NCBI GenBank assembly: GCA_030142905.1
Contig: JASJOG010000188.1
Coordinates: 434,001-498,000 of the forward strand
Origin: Heliopora coerulea
Taxonomy: Eukaryota > Cnidaria > Anthozoa > Scleralcyonacea > Helioporidae
DNA: 64,000 nt
Reading direction: 5' to 3'
A model generated the notes under the pieces. It was given only the letters and a program-made list of their open reading frames with translations. It was not told the DNA's origin and made no database searches. A program made the position numbers and the translations under genes. Below are positions 41,601 through 52,799 of the stretch, one piece after another. Within the stretch, counting starts at the first letter, position 1, and each line of letters begins with the position of its first letter.

Positions 41601-42185
41601 ATTGTTGTCGTGTTATTCTATTCCAACAATATTTATATGAGATATTTGCTATGACAAATTGTTTTTTCTCGCACGATTGTTCAGATTTGTTGTATGACCA
41701 GCGTTATTCCTTTCGTCGTTTCTCTTCCTTTTCCCTGCCTTCCTTTTATCCACAGTAACCTAGTTTAAAAGAAAAGTGACTTATCAGAATTTTGAAATAA
41801 TGAAAACATACTTTAGTCACGATTTTCTCCGCGTCGAATACGTTCGACTCCGTATATATATTTACGACAATGAAGATTCACTCCGAACATTTAAGACTCC
41901 ATTCAAGAGATAACCAACAGCTAAAGGCCCGTGTAAATGCTACAACAGACGCATACTATTAGTCACCCTTCTTTGTCCGCTTTGCGGTTTTGCGGATTCA
42001 TTTGTGATCCGTGAAAAATCTCGTAGGTATGTCTTACAGGATGTGAAGCAAAAGTGTAACCAAAAACCAATCAGATGCAGGTGCTGAAAAGACTATATGA
42101 TATATTTTAAGTTTAATTTATACCTCGGTTTCCTCCATTTGTTTTTCCACAGTCGGGAATAGCTGTGGGCAAACTGTGCATCAGC
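38645..42185. other. Intergenic, no supported gene
   Basis: Two places share words such as ACGGACATATTA.GTTTGTT and CACATTGAGTTTGTTT (38800-38850 and 40130-40180), so an unclassified repeat is present. Frames at 38999-39319 and 41167-41385 lack motifs. Confidence 0.4.
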
Positions 42186-42214
42186 GGTAGTTCAATAATA
42201 ACGATTGAAACAGT

Positions 42215-42405
42215 TATTAATATATAGTGGCTTCCGCTTAGTTCGCACATATATATCGAATTTGCACCGTAGCTCACCATCTGAGCCTCGGTAGCTCAAT
42301 AATTAGAGCGTCTAACCGGTCGTCAGAAGGTTGCGGGTTCAATCCCCGTCTGGGGCTCAGAAATCATTTTCTGAGTATCGAGCTTGAAGATCGTTCATCT
42401 ACCTT
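42215..42405 (+). mobile_element. tRNA-like retroelement, single plus-strand copy
   Basis: Contains the body GTGGCTTCCGCTTAG, tRNA-like domain 42279-42361 and tail GATCGTTCATCTACC. More diverged than the pentamer (box A AATAATTAGAGC, anticodon loop CCGGTCG, box B GGTTCAATCC). I could not find a matching TSD. Confidence 0.8.
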
Positions 42406-42857
42406 CATACTTATTCTTGCATTCGCGATAGCAGTTATCTATTTGGAGCTACAATACAGGCGGAAGTTTTCCCAGCTATGAAAATGTAGACTACTAATCA
42501 TGAAGATCTACAGACTAAAGTGTGTTTCTTTACCACATAAACACTGTTTCGATATCTTTACTATGACATGCATTCCCCATTAATGAAGTGCACTTAAACA
42601 GGCATGAAATGTACCTATGGCCTACCTTGTTCTGAAAATATACCAGAGTCCTCAAGAGTATGTTTAGAGTCAAGTTGGAATCATGAGGCCATTGACAAGT
42701 GTCGATGAACGTACAAGCAATTGAACGAGCATTTCCCAAAACACCGGTGGCATGCGTTTTCAGCCGAGACGCCGTGCTGTCAACCTATTTCAAAATTAAA
42801 ACCATAGACAATGGTGTAGTAACATGTTTCATAAGGTATGAAATCATTTTATAACCA

Positions 42858-45165
42858 ATTGGTTATTCCATATAAAAGTGGGACAGCCATGACACCCACC
42901 CTCTCAGATTTTCTTAAAATTTACACCATTTGTACATACTATTGAGACTAGCAAAAGTGCAAAATTTCAGCCCATAACTCCAAATGGTTCCAAAGATATG
43001 ACGTTTTGAAATTTGGGCCAAAATACCCTAATTTGCACTTATGTCGGCCATTTTGGATTTTCGCGTTTTACAAATCATTCAATATCTCAGGTCCAGATTG
43101 ACCAAAAGGGCTGAAAATCGGTACCTGAGTATTTTTGAGTGTGTTGAATCAAAAAATGAGAAGAAAACAGACTATTTCTAAAGTTAAAGAGGTGATTTCT
43201 TTAATTTAAAATTGACGAAGCTAATTAATTGGTCTCGTTACCAAGGTGAACTTCTGGTGGGAGTGCAGGGCCTTTTTTAACTATTATAGTAAGGGGGGCA
43301 AATGCCCCCCCCAGTCCCTCTAGGTGGCACAAAAATAAGTAATAATAAAAATGCCTATAGAAAAATTTGTTGATTGCTTTCTTTCAAATACTGACAATAA
43401 TCTGTGCTCTAGGTTTACGTTTTGTAGATTTCAGAATGGTCCAAGTAAGAAACGATCCTAGAGGGACAAATTTATCAATGAAGTCGAAGGTCCCTTTTGA
43501 AAAATGCCCCCCCCCCCCACGGCAAATTTCTTAAAAAAGGCCCTGTGGGAGTGCCGAAGGTGCCCAACTCAGACAGTTTGCAAACTTTCTGGGGATAAAC
43601 TAGACATAACAGACTACTTGTGTGTAGAAAATCTTTTTGGCATCTCAAAGATATCAAAAGTTATAGTTGTATAGTTGTGTATACCAGCTTTGCATTTATA
43701 TTCAGAATTGTAAGGGCTGTTCTCCACATTAGGATTTCCCTGGTCTCAGGGTCAAGTGCCAGCACTGCTTCTATACCAACTGTTTTTCAATATGTGGTCA
43801 AATGACATTTGCTTTCTGATATCATACCAACAGTATACACTGTGTCTCCATTCTTAGGTGCTGAATTCACTTGATAAGTTAAATATTTTCTGTTCTATTT
43901 TTCTTGTATCTAAGTAGACAAAACACTATATTTTGAAAAGTTTATTCTCCTACCATGAAAGTCATGTTTTAAACAGCACTGCATTTCATAAGAACTAAAT
44001 CAAATATACTGAAGACAAGACATTATGAGATCTTCTTCAAAGTTACATCCTGAATAGACTTTGAATAAGTTTTCTCTTAAAAAGAAGACAATGTATTAGA
44101 AACTGCTTGAACTTGACATTCTAAATGAATGTTTAAGATGAGAATTTTCCCACACAAAGAAGACAATCCATTGCAACTTTCTTCAAACTCAATTCTAAAA
44201 ATAGTCTTTTAGTGAGAATTTTTCCATACTTTTTAAACTCTAAGATGGTACAAATTAACTTCCTTCAACTAGATACTTCACAGACTATTCCAAACCAGAG
44301 ACAAAGACAGTTCTGTGCTTCACAATATATTTCAAATCTCATTCTGATAAGAGAATTTACAAGCATAAAATCAATCTAAGGCATTCCTGCACATAACAAG
44401 TTTTTTAGCTTAATACTTAATTCAAGTTAATATTCTCATGACTTCCATTTTCTTGGAAAACTTATCAACAGATAGGTTGAGATGGTTCTTCAAAGTTTCT
44501 TTAAAGTTAAAAACTGTACAGATGTTAAATATAGCAACTTATACTGCTGTTCTTACCATTAAAAAGAGTGTGTACAGCTACCAAGTGCAGAATTTGTACT
44601 CATTATACTGCACGAATATGTCCAAATGTACACAACTATAACTTTTGATGTCTTTGAGATGCCAAAAAGATTTTCGACACACAAGTAGTCTATTTTGTCT
44701 AGTTTATCCCCTGAAAGTTTGCAAACTGTCTGAGTTGGGGACCTTCGGCAATCCCATCAGAAGTTCACCATAGTAACGAGACCAATTAATTGGCTGCATC
44801 AATTTTAAATTAAAGAAATCACCTCTTTAACTTTAGAAATAGTCTGTTTTCTTCTCATTTTTTGATTCAACACCCTCAAAAATACTCAGGTACCAATTTT
44901 CAGCCTTTTTGGACAATCTGGACCTGAAATATTGAATGATTTGTAAAATACAAAAATCCAAAATGGCCGACATAAGTGCAAATTAGGGTATTTTGGCCCA
45001 AATTTCAAAACGTTATATCTTTGGAACCGTTTGGAGTTATGGATTGAAATTTTGCACTTTTGCTAGTCTAATAGTATGTACAAATGGTATAAATTTCAAG
45101 AAAATCTGAGAGGGTGGGTGTCAAAGTTCTTTTTTTTTGTCCTAGTCATATGGAATTTCCCCAAT
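42858..45165. mobile_element. 2.3-kb foldback element with long inverted arms
   Basis: Left arm 42858-43690 (minus the hAT insert) and right arm about 44630-45165 are inverted copies at roughly 90% identity; shared landmarks include AAAATGGCCGACATAAGTGC and AACTTTAGAAATAGTCTG. The centre (about 43690-44630) is AT-rich and has no gene. Ends near TTGG..ATTCCATAT. No transposase, so non-autonomous; superfamily unknown. Confidence 0.8.
43266..43544. mobile_element. hAT-type MITE with 8-bp TSD
   Basis: Starts CAGGGCCTTTTTTAA and ends TTAAAAAAGGCCCTG; flanked by TGGGAGTG at 43258-43265 and 43545-43552. CAGGG termini and 8-bp TSD are the hAT signature. It has C-runs near the ends and no coding. Inserted in the left foldback arm; the right arm has the empty site. 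Confidence 0.9.
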
Positions 45166-45183
45166 GTAAGATAAACGATCAAT

Positions 45184-45467
45184 GATCATAGTTGTAGTTT
45201 GATGTTTGAGAAGACGTGAGAGCTTGGATATATTGAGGCAGATGAACGATCTTCAAGCTCGATACTCAGAAAATGATTTCTGAGCCCCAGACGGGGATCG
45301 AACCCGCAACCTTCTGATGAACGGTTAGACGCTCTAATTAGAGCGTCAATGGTTAGAGCGTCTAACCGGTCATCAGAAGGTTGCGGGTTCGATCCCCGTC
45401 TGGGGCTCAGAGATCATTTTCTGAGTATCGAGCTTGAAGATCGTTCATCTACCTCGATCATAGTTGT
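45184..45467. mobile_element. Palindromic tRNA-like dimer with 12-bp TSD
   Basis: Insert 45196-45455 flanked by GATCATAGTTGT (45184-45195, 45456-45467). Minus arm: tail, tRNA-like domain to box A; plus arm: starts at the same box A region and runs to the tail. The centre is GCTCTAATTAGAGC (about 45340), inside the D arm, so the two arms share a turn-around there. The left end extends 50 bp further into the unit than the right end. Confidence 0.85.
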
Positions 45468-46317
45468 GCTGGCACTAGCTATAAACATGCGGACAAACCT
45501 TTTACAGTTCAGACACAAGAAAACAAACAGTAGTGTGACATGGCTATTCGAAGGAGAAAGGTTTACCATTGGAGCGAGGGATATAAACTGCGATATTTAG
45601 TACGATTTACAAGCTGTTCTGAAACAGCGCTATCATTGAAGGAGGGCTCTTTCGCATAATAATTAAAGAACATTCGTATCGCTTTCATCCCATGTCTAAG
45701 CCAGCCGTCATCTCCTCTTGTGATTTACCTTAGTTGTTATATTAAAATTGGGCAGATTATGCTTTGATTGATTCATGCTATCGATTATTAAAGACAAATA
45801 TTTTGAGGGATTTTGCTTGGCCTTTAACCCGTGCTTGTAATCTTTCTCTCTTTCACCCCTTATGACATAAAAAGGGGAAAAATCTAGTCACGTTATGAAA
45901 ATTATAGCTATTTATTATTGATTTTTGGATTAATAAATTTTATGTGCACATAAAACGTTGTGGACCTGTTGACACATGAATTTTCTCTTGGATTTTCCTG
46001 ATCAATTTAAAATGAGTTTTTGAAATATATAAATCTAGTAACACTTACATCTGTTGCATGATGTGAACTTTCCTCATCAAAATGTATCAATTACTGTCAT
46101 CATTGGAAATGCGTGTGTTTTGCAGCTTTTCTTTTAGATGAACGCAGATGGTAGATTTGGTAAAACGACTTTGCCAGAAGGAAAATAAAATATATCGTTT
46201 AAATTTGCAAATGGACAAGGATATCAGATGTAAAATCTTTAGAAGAGTAGGATTCAAAAACTTGCACTGTACAAGTAAAGGCTGCAAAAAAGAATACAGT
46301 AGGCGTGTGAAACATAA

Positions 46318-46674
46318 CTACACCTTTGGTATATAGACGTTTGGGAAACAGGTTTTCCACATATCATAAATAAATTGGGTGCGGGAGAGCTTCTTTTGTC
46401 CTTTCATTTGGTCAACGTATATATTGTAGATGAAGAGCTTTGTCAGGCAAGAGGGCAGGCATTTGACGTCGGAGTTCGGCATTGAGTCGGCAAACCTTGA
46501 AAATCTAGTGAACCATAATTTCGCCATTTCGTACTCGTGCGACCTTCTGCGACGACGAATATCACCTGTCCCGTTTTCCAAGAGAGATTGACGACGTTCA
46601 AAGATACTAAATATACATATATAAGGATAGCGCCTAGCACAGCTAACTAGCAAAGGAACAGCGGGCACAGACAA
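46318..46674 (-). pseudogene. Cnidarian transposon-associated ORF fragment, family unnamed
   Basis: Minus-strand frame whose second half looks like real protein: YEMAKLWFTRFSRFADSMPN, KCLPSCLTKLFIYNIYVDQM, SRTQFIYDMWKTCFPNVYIPKV. The pattern CLTK-x-Y-x-Y followed by F---W---FP-V-IPK occurs in repetitive predicted proteins of marine invertebrates that I believe are transposon-encoded, but I cannot name the superfamily. After IPK there is a donor-like G/GTGTAG. The first 45 residues are not convincing. Confidence 0.4.
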
Positions 46675-46831
46675 GTGTTTAGTCTTATGTTCGGAAGCAT
46701 AATTATATAAATAACGTACATTTCATGCTACGTTTGTTGTCAGAGCTGTGCATTAATACTTCACAGTTTGCAGGAATGAAAGGCGATATGCGAACCATCC
46801 TCAAGGTTTAATCCCCATAAAATGTTTCTGA

Positions 46832-46911
46832 GCTCCAAATATGGTTCGAACCCGTCACATTCTGGTTAACGATGGGATACTATAACCATTGACCTACCGA
46901 AACTGAGATGA
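46832..46911 (-). repeat. Degenerate tRNA-like element copy
   Basis: Minus strand: ATCTCAG..., box A GTAGGTCAATGGTTATAG, box B GGGTTCGAACC, ending GAGCTCAGA. Same layout as the main family, strongly diverged. Confidence 0.6.
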
Positions 46912-47104
46912 AGAACAATGTTTATTAATGCTGATTTGATTGATGGATATGTTCGTGGCTTAAACGGTAGCATCAATGTTTAAGTGATTGCGAATGGACG
47001 TGATGGTTGTTTTGCATTATTTTTATGAATAAATGAAATTGTATAATGTTAACACGACATTCATAAAATCCAGTACATATATCCTCTCCGGCCACCGTGT
47101 GTAT

Positions 47105-47177
47105 CAGTGGCTCAATGGTTACTGTCTCACCCACAAACTGAAGTTTAAGGGTTTGAACCCCGTCACGCGCTCATAAA
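47105..47177 (+). repeat. Degenerate tRNA-like copy
   Basis: Box A TGGCTCAATGGTTA and box B GGGTTTGAACCCC about 40 bases apart. No consistent anticodon stem. Confidence 0.5.
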
Positions 47178-47638
47178 CAACATATATTTTACTTTAATTA
47201 ATTTTACATGAACTGTATATACGTTATATTAGCGCTGACAAACTAAAACTAATGCAAAAAAGTACCAGTTGGAAAGATTCTCACCATCACCTTGATATTC
47301 CACATATTGCGCACCAGGCATTGACGAATATTCCAAAACCATTAAACGTCAACCTTTTCTCACTTGGTCCCTTTCCACCTTTACGTGCTTTCCGTCCAAG
47401 TTCGGATTGCTCTATTATGGCATCAAGGTAGCAAGTATGCTCAGCATAGCTCTTACGCCAAAAACAAGACCGTTGTTCGTTTATGGGCTACAAAGATATA
47501 TCGTCCAGACATCCATTACGACAACATTGCACTCTAGTCCCTGTTAGTAGAAACTTAGTCGAGTACTAATGCAAATGCTGCATTCTGATTGGCCACTCTA
47601 CTCGCCATCTATTCGTCGATAGATAGCGAGTAGCGAAA

Positions 47639-47755
47639 ATGGCTTCCGCCTCTCGCTTTTGTGAAGTTTCTAAAGACGAAATAGATTGCTTACCTGAAAG
47701 CGCAACCCCAGAGAAGATGAAAAATGCTTTTTGCAAAGTGTGTTTCTTCTAAAAC
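47639..47755 (+). pseudogene. N-terminal scrap of a repeat protein (Crypton-like?)
   Basis: ATG with Kozak-like AAAATGGCT opens a 38-codon frame: MASASRFCEVSKDEIDCLPE-ATPEKMKNAF. A MASxSRFxEVSxxEI start is common to cnidarian repeat proteins related to Crypton/KIAA1958-like tyrosine recombinases. The frame stops at once, and a long hairpin follows. Identification is tentative. Confidence 0.35.
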
Positions 47756-47859
47756 AATTAGATTATTCGCTCTCGATTTCTATGAGGTGATAGTTGACTA
47801 GGGCTTCGCCTTCGTTAACTATCATCTCATAGAAATCTCGAACTCATAATCTAATTGTT
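47753..47859. repeat. Long hairpin, ~45-bp stem
   Basis: AACAATTAGATTAT on the left pairs with ATAATCTAATTGTT on the right; pairing continues through TTTCTATGAG and GATAGTT to a loop with GGGCTTCGCC. Like the hairpin at 8048 it has a CGCC loop. Confidence 0.8.
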
Positions 47860-48152
47860 AAATAGGATTTTATCCACTGACATTTTGCTTTCGATAAATG
47901 CTGACGATTGTGAATCTGCACAAAGAAACTCGGGACGAAAACAAAACTGTTTTCAGATACAACTTATGTTTTCAATTACATGTTTTAGCAAAATCATGAT
48001 AAAAACAAAAAGACCAATATATAAAAGAGTTTGTCCTTGGTTATCAAGATACTCCTCTACATGTTTTCAAGATAGTCAACAAGTTACTCACCATTTCTTT
48101 TTGAGTGCGTTCGTGTTTCTCTTATCTACAAAAGTAAAACAAGATGTAATAT

Positions 48153-48439
48153 CAGGGGCGGATCTAGGAATTTTTGAAAGGGGGGGGGGTTGCCAGGCCA
48201 GTTGGGGTTCCAGGTTTTTTGAGAAGGGGGTGTGGTCAACCAGGCTTCTAGTTATTCTAGCTTTTTAAAGGGGTGGTTCCTTTATCACTTACGTAAGGCG
48301 CACAATTAAAGAAAAAAGATTTAAGTCAAGTTTATTATATAAACATGGAGATTATGGCAAAGAATCCCCACATTATTTTGTGGCTGAAGGGGGGGGGGGG
48401 AGGAGGTTAAACCCCCTAACCCCCTTGGGTCCGCCCCAG
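48153..48439. mobile_element. hAT-like MITE, CAGGGGCGGATC ends
   Basis: Left end CAGGGGCGGATCTAGG; right end, as reverse complement, CTGGGGCGGACCCAAGG. Internal G/C homopolymers. These termini are common in animal hAT MITEs. The flanks (TGTAATAT and AATGTGAT) are not identical, so the TSD is not proven. Confidence 0.6.
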
Positions 48440-48459
48440 AATGTGATTAAATAGCAGCA

Positions 48460-48675
48460 TTAGCATATCACAGCTCTTGGCGAACTATCCAATTCACAAA
48501 CAGAATATTCAAACAGTTTACGGTAATAGTATAAATGAAAGACATTCAAGTGATCTACATGCTTATCATGCCAGAACTGCTGCAAAATGTTTGAGAAAGG
48601 ATGGGTGAATTCATAAGGATCGTTTCTTTCTTCATCGTCTATTTCACAGCATGACTTGTTTAACTGTGGAAGCAA
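48460..48675 (-). CDS. Candidate exon, unrecognised
   Basis: Minus-strand frame LNKSCCEIDDEERNDPYEFTH...HVDHLNVFHLYYYRKLFEYSVCEL preceded exactly by an acceptor-like TTGCTTCCACAG. A further cysteine-rich open stretch lies just upstream (48853-48670: CSFDDWNCRCLEKCCC) after another acceptor-like TTTTGACCTTTAG. The composition looks protein-like, but I know no family and see no donor linking the two. Confidence 0.3.
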   Translation of the reverse strand: MLPQLNKSCCEIDDEERNDPYEFTHPFSNILQQFWHDKHVDHLNVFHLYYYRKLFEYSVCELDSSPRAVIC

Positions 48676-49514
48676 GACGATACTTCAGTGTCATTGTGAG
48701 CTAAATTAAATACTGTCGCGTTAGCAACTTCTAACTGTTCTGCACTTACGGATTTTGTTTCGATTTCAATCCTTTCAACGTCTTCTATGGCAGTCTCCAA
48801 ACAACAACACTTTTCTAAACATCTACAATTCCAGTCGTCAAAGCTGCAAACCTAAAGGTCAAAAGATAACGTAATTATTGCGGGAAAAATTTTCAGACAA
48901 TCATTAATTAAGAAAAAAGTTACATTCGTCTTAGTCGCTTTGGAGTTTCGTTTGGAATTGTTTTTGTCGAATGGAATCCGATCGCTTTTATCATTCTATA
49001 CACAGAATATGAGATCAAACAAAATGCTAAGACCACGACGACAAGGGAGAATGTCTATATTGTATAACTAACACAGACTATCAGATGCAAAAACAAGTAT
49101 CTGATAATTTGAAATTATTACCGGGTTTCCATCCCATGAATTCAAAAACAATGAGTCAATTACGAGTCTGTACGCCAAGAGGAAATACACAATTAAAGCG
49201 CCAAAACCGTTCCACCGAAGCATGCTTCAGGATGAATTCGTTCGACAAACAAAGTCTTGAATTTGAACTTTCCCTCCACAGTGAGCTTCCTTATATAACC
49301 CAACCTGTCAAGGTAAACCTAGTTTCCATCAAACGAGGTTTCCGATTAGCAAAGATGGTCGATATAAACTACGAATATTTGTAATATATAGAAGTACTTC
49401 ATTCGCAATATTTACTCTTTCAACAAGACGATCATTTTCGTTGCCTAATGCTTTATGTAGTTTCATTTTCTAAAGTTGTTCTGGAATTTAATATCCTTTG
49501 CATACGAACTCTTT

Positions 49515-50235
49515 GGGCTGCTTCACTGGCTCAGCCACAGCCAGTCAGGGTAAATAAAATTCTGTCCAATCAGATACATTTTTCGACTGTCTTCGCAGAG
49601 GTCCACTCAGTGCTTCCTTAATTCTAAACCTGTTTATCTCAAGTATTTATCATCTGGGAGCTGGATAATCGACCTAATCCAAGTGCAACTAACATGACCT
49701 ACTATCTTAGGGTATATTACTAAGAGACACCGATGACTGCTCCAAGACTCAGCTGGATATAAAAATAAAGTAACATGCATAATACCGGTTTGATAAAGAT
49801 ATGGAACAGTAATGTTATAGAGTTTTTGGTTAAATTTCCCTTGCGGGTTAAAGATATATATTTCACTATACGCACTTCACTGGATAAATGACAGCCAATC
49901 AGGAATAATGAAATTCTGTCCAATAAGACGCGTTTTTCGATTGTCTTCGCAGAGATCCACCCAGTGCTCCCGTAAATCTAAACTTGTTTATCTCAAGTAT
50001 TTATCATCTGAGAGCTGGATAATGGACGTAATCCAACAGCGACTAAGATGACAAACTATCTTAGGGTATATTACTTTTCATGAAGACACTGGTGACTGCT
50101 CCACGACTCAAATGGACATAAAAATATAGTAATAGCATAAGACCGGTTCGATAAAGATATGGAACACTACTGTTACAGAGTTTTTGGTTACATTTCTATT
50201 TTGGGTTAAAAATAAGTATTTCTCTACATGCGCAC
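49515..50235. repeat. Tandem duplication, ~355-bp unit
   Basis: Unit 1 (about 49515-49865) and unit 2 (about 49870-50235) share ATTCTGTCCAAT, TTTATCTCAAGTATTTATCATCTG, CTATCTTAGGGTATATTACT and GATAAAGATATGGAACA in order, around 85% alike. No coding. Confidence 0.85.
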
Positions 50236-50239
50236 GGCG

Positions 50240-51095
50240 TTTAAACTTTGAATGTTAGGCCTCACTTGAACAAGAAAACAAGGGAGGACATATAAGCCCA
50301 GAAAGTGAAACACCTTGTCGCTTCTGATTCTTTAACACGCATTGTACAAGCTGTATTACTCGAGAATCGCCTGCGTTCTTTGCCCTGATATGAGATGCAT
50401 GTAGAATACAAAGTAAAGTCAATGTCGCATTGCTATGTCTTGTCATGTTATGCGACCAAATATATTACTATAATAGTTTCAGTGAGAACAGAGTATAACA
50501 TGCCAAAGTTTCAGATCTACTTTCCTCATTTGGTGTGGTGTTAACACAGATAGCGTGATATCTTTAAGGCAACTGTAGTTACCCTTTACCTAATGTCATC
50601 TCTTTTCGGTCTATGTCACACGCATACGTCAGCCACGTACATATGGCAACTACAACCTCAACTTTCTCGACGTTGTTTAATTTCAATTTTCCTTATGACA
50701 GTAAAACATACCAATTGTTCTAAGGGTTTTGGCAAATCAAAAAGAAAGTCATTGTACGCCGCGAAACGGTCTGTCATATTCAGGAATCCATACCCAGGGC
50801 ACTACCCCGACTTCCCAAGTTTATTTTTTGTATGTCGACCACCTGAAATAGCAGTACATTATAAGAGCCCGTATGGTTGGGGAAATACACAAGAAATAGT
50901 TCAGTTCGCGCTGAAGGCACTGTTTTCGTCCTTCCCTAAGAGGGCCATCACTTCCACGTCAGTTGGTTGCTCTAACCACAAGTAAAATGTGGTCGTGAGT
51001 CTTGTTTTGATAATCTTGTTTTCTATCGTTTTTGAAATTTTAATCTCACACGTAAGATGTACGACCAATTGCGCTCTTTCAAATACTTACGTGTA
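50240..51095. other. Intergenic, no supported gene
   Basis: The 130-codon frame at 50593-50985 (+) has no recognisable motif; I do not call it. Confidence 0.35.
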
Positions 51096-51099
51096 CTGG

Positions 51100-51345
51100 T
51101 CAATTAAGCACACAAGTCTGGAAATCCAATTTGACAGCTTTTGTTCTTTTCGAAGATCTCCCATGAAACAGTATTCACTTTAATATTCTTCTCATGACTG
51201 GTAAACTGAAGAATCAGCTTTATGTACTCATCAACAAAAAAATTTGTCAGCCACTTGTCTTGTGATTTAACAGCAGAACTGTTTGCCAAACTTTTTAGCT
51301 CATCAGGTCCTATAAGCTGACCTCCTTCAAAAGCTATCAAAACCT
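51100..51345 (-). pseudogene. Candidate exon interrupted by a Tigger element
   Basis: Minus-strand frame FRNTKVLIAFEGGQLIGPDELKSLANSS...QDKWLTNFFVDEYIKLI. The W-L-T/N-x-x-V-D-x-Y pattern resembles the start of a Ulp1-type peptidase domain, but the catalytic region is not here. On the far side of the Tigger element (52216 onward) the minus strand has an acceptor-like GATGACATTAG whose exon would run into this frame once the element is removed. A GTAAGT lies at about 51090, but an in-frame stop precedes it. Real exon or relic, undecided. Confidence 0.35.
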
Positions 51346-51360
51346 TTGTATTTCTGAATA

Positions 51361-52215
51361 CAGTGAACTCTCTCTAAGCGGACACCCCTCTAACGCGGAC
51401 ACAAAATTTGGTCCCTGCAGTATCACGCTTGTTTCTCTGTGAATCAACTCTGTCTAAGGCGGACGCGGACACTTTTTTCCCAGCGTTTTGGTTCAAAATA
51501 CCTCTCAAAGCGGACAGGAGATGTTTACGAAATTTTACCAAACGGCAGTACTAGCGCTAAATGACCTAAGAGGTTCCGACATCAGCAACCCCAGTAAACG
51601 CTTCCACAGTGGATTGGCAGGAAGCTCTGGGCGACGAAGCTCTTTCTTTTTGCACAGCCGATGCAGATGAGCCAGCTTCTAAAGAAGTACTAGTAGAAGA
51701 CAGTGGCACGTTGAGTGACCAGGAAGAAGTAGACATCAAACCCGTCGAGAGTATCATCAAGTCGACTGCAGAAGCCATAACGATTATGGACGACTTACAG
51801 CGCTTCGCATCCTCGCTGCTAAAAGATGACGATATGGTCGTAGATTTAATGAAGATATCACAGCGCCTACAAGATGCCAGACTCGCGAAGCAAAAACGAT
51901 CTCTGATTATACAGTTTCTATCGTAAATGACTTTAAGAGAGTTTTATGATTAATTCATTCTAGAACTTCAGATTATTCATTTCTTTGTATTGTATAAAAC
52001 AATCTTTTGTTATTAGGCCTGCGTCATAGAGATTAAGTTCCCCAATAACAAGCGATACAAAGGGGTTTTGTTAAGGTTAACCCATATACTTGTATTCTGC
52101 ACGAGTATAAAATTCTGGTTTTAGTTTTGAGGTTTGGGTGTCAGGTTACTCAGCTTTTTCTAAGGCGGACACTAAATTTGGTCTCGAGAGTGTCTGCCTT
52201 AGAGAGAGTTCACTG
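51361..52215 (+). mobile_element. Pogo/Tigger-like element, internally deleted
   Basis: TIRs CAGTGAACTCTCTCTAAG and, inverted at the right, CTTAGAGAGAGTTCACTG. Repeated GCGGACAC words follow the left end. Flanking AATA on both sides (the expected target of this superfamily is TA). It encodes only the C-terminal end of a transposase. Confidence 0.75.
51567..51926 (+). pseudogene. Tigger-like transposase C-terminal tail
   Basis: Frame EVPTSATPVNASTVDWQEALGDEALSF, an acidic stretch, then EVDIKPVESIIKSTAEAI, DLQRFASSLLKDDDMVVDL and KISQRLQDARLAKQKRS, ending LIIQFLS. This is the acidic linker and helical tail found after the DDE domain of pogo/Tigger and jerky-like transposases. HTH and DDE domains are deleted. 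Stop at 51924-51926; about 285 bp remain to the right TIR. Confidence 0.65.
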
Positions 52216-52499
52216 AATACAGACTAATGTCATCACTGCCTGTTAATAAAAGTCTGGAATAACTTTGGCTTGGATGTCCCAAAACTGTAATGTCCACAAC
52301 AGTTTTTATGTAATGTCCACAACACATGTTTTGGATTACATAATCTACAAAAGTGGATTGTTTATCATTTTTTAAAAGTAGTAGTAGTAAACTTTCATCA
52401 TTAACAAGTTTGAAAAGACTAGTGACCTCTGAAAATTTTTCCATTTCACAGGAAATTAGAATTGAAGTAGATGAATGATGTAAATATGGTAGCTTGGTA

Positions 52500-52790
52500 G
52501 TTATGTTCTTAATACACATGCTCTCAAGCTATTCTGTCAGAAAAACTTTTCTGAGTCCCTGATGGGAATCAGGTATAGATATATAGCTTATATAGATAGA
52601 AAGCCGGTATAGATAGCATCTGTACCAACCAGTACATAAATGTAACCTTCGCTCACCATCTGAGTCTGTGTAGCTCAATGGTTAAAGCATCTCACTGGCG
52701 ATCAGAAGGTTACAGGTTGGATTCCCATCAGGGACTCAGAAAAGTTTTTCTGAGAGAATAGCTTCGGAGTGGGGGTATTATGAAGTAGAT
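52500..52790 (+). mobile_element. tRNA-like element, second subfamily, with inverted flank
   Basis: tRNA-like domain 52660-52742: GAGTCTGTGTAGCTCAATGG (box A), GGTTGGATTCCC (box B, one base off), CTCAGA end. The left side carries an inverted copy of the distal part: TCAGAAAAACTTTTCTGAGTCC (about 52538) pairs with the same words at 52731-52755. Same self-inverted habit as the main family with different sequence. Confidence 0.65.
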
Positions 52791-52799
52791 GACTTGAAC

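Noticed and set aside
48153..48439. TSD for the CAGGGGCGGATC MITE
   Set aside because: Flanking octamers differ; the ends may be mutated or the right end misplaced.
50593..50985. 130-residue protein-coding gene
   Set aside because: No motif, no splice context, composition consistent with chance open frame.
51351..52225. 10-bp TSD CTGAATACAG for the Tigger-like element
   Set aside because: The match arises partly because the TIR itself starts CAGTG and ends CACTG; a pogo element should duplicate TA. Left as ambiguous AATA.
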